This document shows positions 15,465 through 22,922 of a stretch of DNA of 64,000 nucleotides, in pieces. A program made the translations under genes and the position numbers. Numbering within the stretch: position 1 is the stretch's first letter; every line of letters begins with the position of its first letter. The stretch is from positions 1-64,000 of the forward strand of contig CAILEM010000124.1 in assembly GCA_903833215.1 (NCBI GenBank), read 5' to 3'. Under the pieces are notes generated by a model. The model worked only from the letters and a program-made list of their open reading frames with translations. It was not told where the DNA came from and made no database searches. The DNA is from an uncultured Armatimonadota bacterium. GTDB taxonomy: Bacteria; Armatimonadota; Fimbriimonadia; Fimbriimonadales; Fimbriimonadaceae.

Positions 15465-16352
15465 ATGATTGTGAAAAAGCTCTTGATGCTGGCTGGGTTA
15501 TTGACTCTGGCTGCAACCGAATTTGGATATACGTCGCCGCAGCAAGCGCCGCGAAGCATCAGTCAGAACCCGTTTCTTGAGGGTGGCCGCCCGAAAGGAC
15601 CTGATCCCACAACGATGGCTCTTGGGTGGAAGCCATGCCCGGAATCTGCCGAGGCACTCGCCAAAGAGGCCGACCTTGCCCTCAGTTGGTTGAAGGGGTC
15701 AGGGGTCTACGTAACGGTCTATTACAAAGATAAGGATGGCCACGGGCAGAGTAGCTGCAAGGTCCAGATCAAAGACTCGAAGATGTTCAGAATCGAATAT
15801 CCGATGATGACATTTGAGAAAATTGGCACGAAGGGGCTCGAAACCGCAGTTAGCAAAAGGACACTCGTGTCTGACGGTAAGACATCCAGTCTCTTTGTGA
15901 TTGGAAAAGGGTTTACCAATGTTCAACCTCTCTCCAGCTTTAAGATGGATTCCACGTCACCGCTGGACAAGTGGCCGACAGTCTTTCCGAAGCTCATGTT
16001 TTCTCCAATAAGAGGCGGGCATCCCCTCGGCAGCTTAATTTCGTCAGTTCGCGCAGCAAAGACTCCAATGCGGATTTTCGTGGAGGAGCGGCGGTATGCA
16101 TACAAGGGCCAGATCATTCACCAGAAAAGGATGACGATCGTGAAACGAGATCCCAACGCTTCTCCGATTTCGATTCAGGTGACGATTGACGCAAGCCATA
16201 ACTTGCCTGTCACTATCCAGACTGCAGTTGGCCCTTCAAAGAGCACGGTGAAACTCGTAACTTGGGAAGCCGTTTGGGCTGCGGTCAAGCCGGGAGGCTT
16301 CGATAAGCAAGCATTTGTGATTCCACCTGCCGCTCTGCGCAAATCGAAGTGA
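15465..16352 (+). CDS. Secreted LolA-like protein
   Basis: 295 residues with a signal peptide (KKLLMLAGLLTLAAT). The body consists of repeating beta strands with the look of LolA/LppX-type lipid-binding half-barrels (YVTVYYKDKDGHGQ, VQIKDSKMFRIEYP, TLVSDGKTSSLFV). Such proteins carry lipids or lipoproteins across the periplasm, but no specific cargo can be inferred. The GTG at 15471 (GTG AAA AAG) is a better start than the ATG at 15465: it gives a typical MKK signal peptide and lies 7 nt after a TACACT box at 15458-15463. It is followed after 36 bp by the GH127 gene. Confidence 0.65.
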   Translation: MIVKKLLMLAGLLTLAATEFGYTSPQQAPRSISQNPFLEGGRPKGPDPTTMALGWKPCPESAEALAKEADLALSWLKGSGVYVTVYYKDKDGHGQSSCKVQIKDSKMFRIEYPMMTFEKIGTKGLETAVSKRTLVSDGKTSSLFVIGKGFTNVQPLSSFKMDSTSPLDKWPTVFPKLMFSPIRGGHPLGSLISSVRAAKTPMRIFVEERRYAYKGQIIHQKRMTIVKRDPNASPISIQVTIDASHNLPVTIQTAVGPSKSTVKLVTWEAVWAAVKPGGFDKQAFVIPPAALRKSK

Positions 16353-16388
16353 CGTACGGGGCCGGAAGCATCTAAACTGTGGTCAGTC

Positions 16389-18755
16389 ATGATCTCAGCG
16401 CTTCTGCTTCATCTAGCGTTCCCTCTCGTTTTGACGACTCCTTTGAATAAGCCTGATGGGCTGGTCGGCATCTCCTATCGGCAAGTCAAAATCGAAGACC
16501 GGTTTTGGGCTCGCCGACAGGAGATTAACCGAAAGGGTTCGGTTCCACATTCGCTCGATGAATTGGTGAAGACAGGCGATCTAGCCAACTTCAAGCTGGC
16601 TGCCGAGGGAGCTCTCTCAGGAAGGAAAGGCTTTGTCTTTCAGGATTCCGACGCCTTCAAAGTCATCGAGGGTGTCGCCGATACTTTGGCGACGCATCCT
16701 GACGCGGCGCTAGATGCAAAGCTCGATGAAATCATCGCCGTCATCGCGAAAGCTCAGATGCCCGATGGCTATTTGAATACCTATTATCAGATAACCGAGC
16801 CAGGACGTCGATTTACGAATCTGCGAGACAACCACGAATTGTATTGCGCGGGGCACCTCATTGAGGCTGCGGTCGCTCATTTTGAGGCTACGGGCAAAAA
16901 GAACCTGCTTAACGTGGCAACCAAATATGCGGACCTGCTTAACACCCGGTATGGCCCGGAGAGTGGACAACTGGGCTACTGTGGACACCCCGAGCTTGAA
17001 CTCGCGCTGGTGAAATTGGCCAATGCAACGGGTGATCAGAAGTACTTTGCCTTGGCAAATCGGCTGGTTACGACTCGAGGCAGCCACTTCTTCGCCAAGG
17101 AGCATAACACCCCCGAAGCAGATTACGATGGAGTGTATTGGCTGGACGATGTGCCGATCACCGAGCACAAAGAGATCAAGGGCCATGCCGTGCGCGCAGC
17201 CTATTTGATGTCTGGTGCCACCGATGTTGTGCGGCAAACAGGCGACCCCAAGATCGAGAAGATGCTCGGAAAGGTTTGGAACAATGTCATCGATCGGCGG
17301 ATCTTCCTGACGGGAGGCATCGGGCCATCCGGATCGAACGAAGGGTTTACGGTCGACTACGACCTTCCCAATCTGAGTGCCTACCAGGAGACATGTGCAT
17401 CGGTCGCCATGGCTATGTGGGGGTATCGAATGGGACTGCTCCACGCGGATGCCAAATACTTCGATGCCGTCGAAAACGCTTTGTACAACGCGATGCTGGC
17501 GGGAGTTTCGCAGGACGGAACGAAATTCTTCTATGTAAATCCCCTTGCAAGCACAGGTAATCACCATCGGCAAGCTTGGTTTGACTGCGCATGCTGCCCA
17601 CCTAATGTTCTTCGAACGGTTGCGACAATCGGTGGTTATGCTTACGCCCAGAGAGGGAAGGACCTGTTCGTCAATTTATACGTGCCAGGCGGCGTCGACT
17701 CGAACCTGGATGGCAAAACTGTTCACTTCGATGTAAAAGGGGATTACCCTTGGGATGGGCGTATTCAGATAACCCCTCGGGTGAATTCATCCACGAATTG
17801 TGCCCTCCACCTGCGAATTCCGGCATGGTGCGAGTCCCCTTCTTTGAAAGTGAATGGCCAACTGGTGGCCCAACCAAGACTTGAGAACGGCTATTACGTT
17901 GTCGATCGAACTTGGAATCGAGGTGACTCGGCAGAGATTAACCTACCAATGCCGGTTCAACGAGTCGAGGCAAATCCTCAAGTGAAAGAGGATTTGGGTC
18001 GATTGGCTGTTCGCAGAGGACCACTTATCTACTGTGCCGAAGCCATGGACCAGGCCGCACCTGTTGACGAGATCATTTTGCCTAGAGAAGCCAAGCTCAA
18101 ACCCGAATGGCGACGAGACCTGTTCGGTGGAATTACCGAGGTTGTCGGATTGGGAGTACGCGTTCCTAGAAAGGAATGGAACAAAGAGCTGTACCAGACT
18201 GCTGCGTCGGCGGAGGCTACACCGGTCAGGCTGATTCCTTACTGTGATTGGGACAACCGAAAGCCAGGAGCGATGCAAGTTTGGATGCCGGTCACACCAC
18301 CGCTGCCTCGCGTAGGCGGCCCCGAGATCCGTGCCAAAGTTGGAATTTCCTATCTAAGCGGAAACGCTCAACTCGACGGCATCAACGATGGATCGGAGCC
18401 AAAATCATCCGGTGAATCGACCAACCGTTTGACTCATTGGTGGCCCCATAAAGGCACTTCCGAATGGGTTAGTTACACGTGGACCAAGCCGGTCGCCGTG
18501 AACGGCGTTAAGGTCTACTGGTTCGATGACACGGGAAGAGGGGAGTGCCGACTTCCCGAGTCTTGGCGCCTTGAATACCAAGTGGGCGGGCAGTGGGGGC
18601 CAATCTCTGGCGTGGAATATCCAATCCACAAAGATGCTTGGTGTGAAGTGAAATTCCCAACCATCCAGGCAACTGCGATTCGACTGAGCTTGAAAATGAA
18701 AGACGGATGGGCCGCTGGTGTCCGTCAGTGGAAGATCGTCGAAGACGAAGATTAA
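16389..18755 (+). CDS. GH127 beta-L-arabinofuranosidase (DUF1680)
   Basis: 788 residues. A short signal peptide precedes the alpha/alpha-barrel of GH127, which removes beta-L-arabinofuranose from plant glycans. All active-site residues of the characterised bifidobacterial enzyme have counterparts: acid/base E318 (NEGF), zinc ligands E334 and C336 (YQETCAS), and C402-C403 (DCACCPPNVLR) with the nucleophile Cys. A beta-sandwich follows, and the last 130 residues look like a discoidin (F5/8C)-type carbohydrate-binding domain (WVSYTWTKPVAVNGVKVYW). A TAAACT box 10 nt before the ATG suggests a very short leader. Confidence 0.93.
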   Translation: MISALLLHLAFPLVLTTPLNKPDGLVGISYRQVKIEDRFWARRQEINRKGSVPHSLDELVKTGDLANFKLAAEGALSGRKGFVFQDSDAFKVIEGVADTLATHPDAALDAKLDEIIAVIAKAQMPDGYLNTYYQITEPGRRFTNLRDNHELYCAGHLIEAAVAHFEATGKKNLLNVATKYADLLNTRYGPESGQLGYCGHPELELALVKLANATGDQKYFALANRLVTTRGSHFFAKEHNTPEADYDGVYWLDDVPITEHKEIKGHAVRAAYLMSGATDVVRQTGDPKIEKMLGKVWNNVIDRRIFLTGGIGPSGSNEGFTVDYDLPNLSAYQETCASVAMAMWGYRMGLLHADAKYFDAVENALYNAMLAGVSQDGTKFFYVNPLASTGNHHRQAWFDCACCPPNVLRTVATIGGYAYAQRGKDLFVNLYVPGGVDSNLDGKTVHFDVKGDYPWDGRIQITPRVNSSTNCALHLRIPAWCESPSLKVNGQLVAQPRLENGYYVVDRTWNRGDSAEINLPMPVQRVEANPQVKEDLGRLAVRRGPLIYCAEAMDQAAPVDEIILPREAKLKPEWRRDLFGGITEVVGLGVRVPRKEWNKELYQTAASAEATPVRLIPYCDWDNRKPGAMQVWMPVTPPLPRVGGPEIRAKVGISYLSGNAQLDGINDGSEPKSSGESTNRLTHWWPHKGTSEWVSYTWTKPVAVNGVKVYWFDDTGRGECRLPESWRLEYQVGGQWGPISGVEYPIHKDAWCEVKFPTIQATAIRLSLKMKDGWAAGVRQWKIVEDED

Positions 18756-18760
18756 GGCTC

Positions 18761-19267
18761 CTACTGGTTCATTCGCCAAATAACAGTGAAAAGGATCGCT
18801 GAATAAGCGATCCAAGCCGTGTAGGGCAGCATGAACTGTCCGGAACGAACATTGACCTTCCAGAAAGCGATTGTATTGAATACGGCCAGTAGCACGACGA
18901 GGATCAGCAAGACAACCGTGGGTATGGCAAGGTGCTTCCAGAAATATAGCCAGGGCCAGACCGCATTCAATACGAGCTGTGCGGAATAGGTTACTAAGCC
19001 AACGGTTCTTGGTCGGCATTGTGGAGCGTTCCAAGCCAGCCAAGATGCATAGATCAGCAGGCCGTTTGCCACGGTCCAGATCGGAACGATGAGGCCGAAC
19101 GGCGCGCTCCATTCCGGTCGGTTCAACGTGATGAACCAAGACCACAGGCCCTGGGACATACCCAAGTATCCGACAAACGGCAGCAAGTAGCACCCGGTAA
19201 ACCAACTCAGCACACGAATGGCTGGCTTTAGGTCTTGGCTGGTCTTGTTTTGTTTGCTGCTTTCCAT
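18761..19267 (-). CDS. tspO: TspO/MBR family membrane protein
   Basis: 168 residues from the ATG at 19267. The open frame extends 90 codons further upstream with no TspO similarity, so the longer start is rejected. Five TM helices with the family pattern: LNRPEWSAPFGLIVPIWT, the Trp-rich YASWLAWNAP, LNAVWPWLYF, FWKVNVRSGQFMLPYTAWIAY and a terminal IWRMN. TspO proteins bind porphyrins and are linked to stress and photooxidative control. It converges with the GH127 gene, with only 5 bp between stops. Confidence 0.93.
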   Translation of the reverse strand: MESSKQNKTSQDLKPAIRVLSWFTGCYLLPFVGYLGMSQGLWSWFITLNRPEWSAPFGLIVPIWTVANGLLIYASWLAWNAPQCRPRTVGLVTYSAQLVLNAVWPWLYFWKHLAIPTVVLLILVVLLAVFNTIAFWKVNVRSGQFMLPYTAWIAYSAILFTVIWRMNQ

Positions 19268-19777
19268 GAGTTTGCGATCGGCCAAGCCATACGTAGATGG
19301 TGCCCAGTGATTCCGATTATGGTAGCCATCTGTCGTAATACGCTTCAATCTTGGATCTTGCCGCCGACTGCCAAGGCCCATTTGCCCTCTGGTTTGGCCA
19401 AATAATAGTGTTTTCGCCACTATAAACACGTCGTTTGATGACAAATATAAGTCAAATATCCGTGAACGAAAGATTTCATCGTGATTTTGCTTGCGGTGTG
19501 CGCATTTATTAACGGATAATAGATCCTTATTAGCCATTCTGCATTGGCTGATGTGTTAGTCAGGAACGTATTCCACGAGCGAGGCGCGAATCTTTCAGTG
19601 CAATATGGTCAGGATTTATAGTTTGAATGGAACTATTTTTTCTAGTTTTCAGGGCTCTACCTCCTGCGTAAGCAGGTTGGAAGTGTCTCTGGCAAATGTT
19701 TCCGGTGTGTGTTCTATTTTTTGAACACCAGCCATTCAAAGTCTTCAAGGCAATTCATTATTCGGAGGATCTCATCC
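19268..19777 (+). other. Gene-free, AT-richer leader of the prepilin gene with hairpins
   Basis: About 510 bp without a credible gene. Visible elements: a hairpin at 19660-19680 whose stem cctgc/gcagg closes a GTAA tetraloop and extends by a CC/GG pair across a U-U internal loop; a second stem gtgttc/gaacac at 19709-19728 with a T-rich loop; and a strong SD (ggagga, 19764-19769) 8 nt before the prepilin ATG. The region could be a structured 5' UTR. It does not match the c-di-GMP riboswitch consensus I know. It also holds the tspO upstream region. Confidence 0.5.
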
Positions 19778-20668
19778 ATGCGAAAAGCATTTACACTTAT
19801 TGAACTTCTAGTCGTTATCGCGATCATCGCTATTCTCGCCGCCATCCTATTCCCTGTGTTTGCACAGGCAAAGGCAGCCGCGAAGAAGGCAGCTGGTACT
19901 TCCAATGCGAAGCAGCTCACACTCGGCGTGCTCATGTATGAGAACGATGTCGACGACACAGTTCCTCCTTCGACGAACTGGGCTGGTCCTGGCAACGGCT
20001 ATCCTCTCTGCTTCGGCGGCACTCAGTGCTTTGCTTCGTGGACTTACCTCTGCGTCCCGTACATCAAGAACTCGGGCGTGTTCTACGATCCACAGGCTCC
20101 AAACACTCCTGACACAACGTTCCCAGGTAACACGATCATCACGGCAACGTCTTGGCCGAACTTTGGCTACAACTATGTCTACCTCTCTCCTTGGGACGGC
20201 AGCAAGCAGAAGCCAATTCAGGCAACATCGCCAGATTCTCCTGCAGAGACAATCATGTTGGCCGAGAAAGGCGCTGCATCTGAGTTCACCTCCGGTCAGC
20301 CAAGCTTCTGGGGATTCACCTTCACGATCGCTGCCGACGGTCCTCTTCTCAGCATGACGGTTGAGGCTCCTAACTGTGGTCCAATCCCACAGGCATGTGC
20401 TAGCAACTGGGGCGTAGGAAGCTTCTGCAACACATGTAAGACGTTCGAAGCCGGAAACACAACCGGTGGCGTTGCTGTTCGAGCAGGCCAGCAGTCCATC
20501 GTATCGTTCATGGACGGCCACGTCAAAGCTATGACGCCAAGCGCCCTTGCAATCGGTACGAACTGGAGCAAGACACTTCCACAAGCTAACCTGACCTGGA
20601 CAGCTCAGTATCCAGCCAGCTATCTGTGGAGCACTCAGAAGACCTGGACAGTCCAAGGATCCTACTAA
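19778..20668 (+). CDS. Type II secretion/type IV prepilin-like protein
   Basis: 296 residues from the ATG after ggaggatctcatcc. The longer frame from 19709 adds 23 residues before the leader and is rejected. The leader MRKA|FTLIELLVVIAIIAIL is a class III signal with Ala instead of the usual Gly at -1, then the Armatimonadota-type FPVFAQAKAAAKKA. The C-terminal domain is secreted, with paired cysteines (CFGGTQC, CGPIPQAC, CNTC), and ends with SFMDGHVKAM, the DG-x-V region of the H-X9-DG family, though the His is not visible. Probably a minor pilin or surface protein. Short lipoprotein genes follow it. Confidence 0.9.
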   Translation: MRKAFTLIELLVVIAIIAILAAILFPVFAQAKAAAKKAAGTSNAKQLTLGVLMYENDVDDTVPPSTNWAGPGNGYPLCFGGTQCFASWTYLCVPYIKNSGVFYDPQAPNTPDTTFPGNTIITATSWPNFGYNYVYLSPWDGSKQKPIQATSPDSPAETIMLAEKGAASEFTSGQPSFWGFTFTIAADGPLLSMTVEAPNCGPIPQACASNWGVGSFCNTCKTFEAGNTTGGVAVRAGQQSIVSFMDGHVKAMTPSALAIGTNWSKTLPQANLTWTAQYPASYLWSTQKTWTVQGSY

Positions 20669-20670
20669 AC

Positions 20671-20904
20671 ATGTCGAAAATGAGCAACGGTCAACTGGTT
20701 CGATCTGCAATCGCAATCTTTGCGATGGTATTGGTATCTGGTGTGATTGGGTGCAAAGGCGAGGAGCCAGCTCCTCCTGCCGCCAATGCTCCGGCACAGG
20801 CGGCGGCTAAGCCAGGTTCGATGAAAACCGGTCCCGCGACCGCGACACTGGACCCGAGCGCCACAATCGCTCAGCCAGGCGCGAAAGCTGGCGACGCTAA
20901 GTAA
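20671..20904 (+). CDS. Small lipoprotein A (paralogue of 21041-21286)
   Basis: 77 residues. A basic N-terminus and hydrophobic stretch end in a lipobox-like SGVIGC, then an Ala/Pro-rich tail with the signature LDPSATIAQPGAK. It begins 2 bp after the prepilin stop with aagga upstream, so it is probably co-transcribed with that gene. The frame extends upstream into the prepilin gene, which I reject as a start. The paralogue downstream shares the same layout and tail motif. Function unknown, presumably membrane-anchored and exposed. Confidence 0.75.
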   Translation: MSKMSNGQLVRSAIAIFAMVLVSGVIGCKGEEPAPPAANAPAQAAAKPGSMKTGPATATLDPSATIAQPGAKAGDAK

Positions 20905-20921
20905 CGGTTAAATGATAGGTT

Positions 20922-20952
20922 GGGCGGGGCAGCAATGTCCCGCCCTTTTTTT
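20922..20952 (+). terminator. Rho-independent terminator
   Basis: A 7-bp stem, gggcggg (20922-20928) with cccgccc (20939-20945), is followed by seven T. It ends the prepilin-lipoprotein A unit. Confidence 0.9.
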
Positions 20953-21040
20953 GTTTGCCTTTTCCTTTCAGGCAATTCGCCATCGATTCTCACATCAAAT
21001 TGTCTAGTACCGCTGAGTCCACAAGGTTCATACTAGGTGC

Positions 21041-21286
21041 ATGTCGATGCTCAAGTCTGTTCAAGCGGTTCGATCTTCATTTGCCGTTTTTGTCGTCCTA
21101 TCTGCAATAAGCCTTATTGGATGCAAGGGTGGAGAGGACGCAGCCCCTGAAAAGACTCCCGCCCCGACGCCACCACCAGCGTCAGCAGGAAAAGGTCCAG
21201 ACCTAAAGGGCATTCCTGGTGCGGCTCCCCTTGATCCCGATGCCAAAATTGCCCAACCTGGATCGAAACTGAAGGGCGGAAACTAG
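21041..21286 (+). CDS. Small lipoprotein B (paralogue of 20671-20904)
   Basis: 81 residues. The signal ends in SLIGCKGG (lipobox LIGC), followed by a Pro-rich linker and LDPDAKIAQPGSK, which matches LDPSATIAQPGAK in lipoprotein A. A CATACT hexamer ends 6 nt before the ATG and no SD is seen, so the transcript may be leaderless. A terminator separates the two paralogues, so each appears to be an independent unit. The conserved tail suggests a binding motif, but no function is known. Confidence 0.75.
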   Translation: MSMLKSVQAVRSSFAVFVVLSAISLIGCKGGEDAAPEKTPAPTPPPASAGKGPDLKGIPGAAPLDPDAKIAQPGSKLKGGN

Positions 21287-21350
21287 ACCGCAAGGGGCTT
21301 TGGGGGACGTGGGCGACCGCCGATCTCGATGTCGACTTCGAGGCTGAGTT

Positions 21351-21380
21351 GAAGCCCCAGATCAGGGAATCTGGGGCTTC
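21351..21380 (+). terminator. Perfect 12-bp hairpin after lipoprotein B
   Basis: gaagccccagat (21351-21362) pairs perfectly with atctggggcttc (21369-21380) around a 6-nt loop. The following tgtccttatt is only weakly T-rich. It is probably a terminator for lipoprotein B. Confidence 0.65.
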
Positions 21381-21455
21381 TGTCCTTATTAGTGTTGTGG
21401 CCCCAACAGATGTGCCCTTGTTCGGAATAAACCCTCGCTGCTTCTCGTCTTAGGT

Positions 21456-22922
21456 TTGAGGCGTCATATGTCGTGGCCGTTTAAGATTCTCCCACGCCTC
21501 TTCTCGAAGGCGACTTGCCTGGTTGCCACAAGTTGCTTCCTATGCGTTTCTGCGTCCGGCCTGCTTTTGCGTGGATTGGATGACCCCTCGGGTTGGACTC
21601 TGGAGCAGTGGATTGCTTGGCGAGATCACCAAATTGGTCGGATATTCACACCAACCGTTCAAGCTGGCGGAAAGCTGATCCTTTCACGTGAGGAAGTTAT
21701 CCTTCGATCTGTTGACGCTTACAAAGTTTTGATGCCTGTGATCGCGCAATCTGACCTGATGTCGAAGCCTGGGTTCAAGACAGCACTCGGGAACTTTTCC
21801 CGATTCGTTCGCAGCCAGAGCCAAATGGCCATTTACGACAAAAACGGACGATATACACACGCGCTTGGATATCCGATCACTGACGAAGCGTACTGGGCAC
21901 AGTCGGCCCCGTTTCTAGCCTTCCCACCGCTATTAAGGTCTAGAGAATTCTTGTCTGCTCTGTCAAGTGTCACGACCTACCAGAGAGCACTGGATCTCAT
22001 CGATGAGCAGAATCTTCACCTCCCTGTCGACAGGCGGTGGATTACCCTCATCTACAGAAGTGGATTCCTCAAATCTGCGGACACGGCTACGTATGGCAGG
22101 CTTCTCGTGTTCGTCCCCGGTGAAACGAATTCCCATGGGGATCTGTTGGAAAAGTGGATTCAGTTTTCGCTGTCGGTGCCAGAAGCGACGATGCCAGGCA
22201 AGGGCCGCCTTAACGATCTGAGGAGTGTTTCCATGGTCACCGTAAGTGTTCATAGCGGAGCCGTACGAAACTCAACGGCATACCTCGCAGACTTCATGAG
22301 GACTAGAGACAAGCTATCTGGAAATATCCAGATCGTTCCGACGATGCTTGGCCCAAAGAATCCGAGCAAGAACTGCTACGATTGCCATAAATCTCCGGTC
22401 TTGCCGATTCATCCGAAAGCGACATATCAATTCACCTCAAAGGGCCAGCTTGATGTGAGTGACTCGGATACGGCTGCAATCATTGAGCAACTCAACGCAC
22501 GTATCGTCGGATATGGAAATTGTGCATTAGCTGGGATGGATACAGGCTCTTATGGCCCGAGCATCGGGTCTGGACCAAAGGAACGGACAGATCCGTGGAT
22601 TCGAGTGAACTCTGGAAACATGGAGTTGGGCGGGGAATCCGTAGCGCGCATTCGGGAGGCCATGAGATGTCCCTCTTGTCACAAAGGCTCGCAATCCTTG
22701 AATTATCCGCAGTCCGCTCAAACCAACATTGGACTTCTGATCTTTGAACAGAAGAAGGGCCTTGTACAAACTTACGTTGAGAATGGTTGGATGCCGCCCA
22801 ACAACACTCTGACTCCAGCCGAGCGAACCGCCCTTTGGCGATGCATCGACTCGGAATACCTGGATAGTCGTAACTTATCGGGCACCTTCATCGACTGGCT
22901 TAAAGGGATACCGCAGCCTTGA
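21456..22922 (+). CDS. Exported diheme c-type cytochrome-like protein
   Basis: 488 residues with a signal-like hydrophobic N-terminus (LVATSCFLCVSASGLLL). Two CxxCH heme-attachment motifs are present, CYDCH at 307-311 and CPSCH at 405-409, both in the C-terminal third. The N-terminal 300 residues are of unknown family, and the last 60 (WMPPNNTLTPAERTALWRCI) resemble the end of DUF1592/DUF1549-like cytochromes. The start may be Met5 (MSWPFK). Its stop abuts the stop of the convergent ATPase gene with no base between. Presumably periplasmic electron transfer, partner unknown. Confidence 0.75.
   Translation: MRRHMSWPFKILPRLFSKATCLVATSCFLCVSASGLLLRGLDDPSGWTLEQWIAWRDHQIGRIFTPTVQAGGKLILSREEVILRSVDAYKVLMPVIAQSDLMSKPGFKTALGNFSRFVRSQSQMAIYDKNGRYTHALGYPITDEAYWAQSAPFLAFPPLLRSREFLSALSSVTTYQRALDLIDEQNLHLPVDRRWITLIYRSGFLKSADTATYGRLLVFVPGETNSHGDLLEKWIQFSLSVPEATMPGKGRLNDLRSVSMVTVSVHSGAVRNSTAYLADFMRTRDKLSGNIQIVPTMLGPKNPSKNCYDCHKSPVLPIHPKATYQFTSKGQLDVSDSDTAAIIEQLNARIVGYGNCALAGMDTGSYGPSIGSGPKERTDPWIRVNSGNMELGGESVARIREAMRCPSCHKGSQSLNYPQSAQTNIGLLIFEQKKGLVQTYVENGWMPPNNTLTPAERTALWRCIDSEYLDSRNLSGTFIDWLKGIPQP

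Noticed and set aside
18761-19537. 258-codon version of the TspO gene
   Set aside because: The first 90 codons have no TspO features and run through the AT-rich leader region. The ATG at 19267 gives the normal family length.
19847-20797. Long open frame on the minus strand opposite the prepilin gene
   Set aside because: Cysteine- and arginine-rich translation with no family features. It lies antisense to a clear prepilin gene and is explained by that gene's codon usage.
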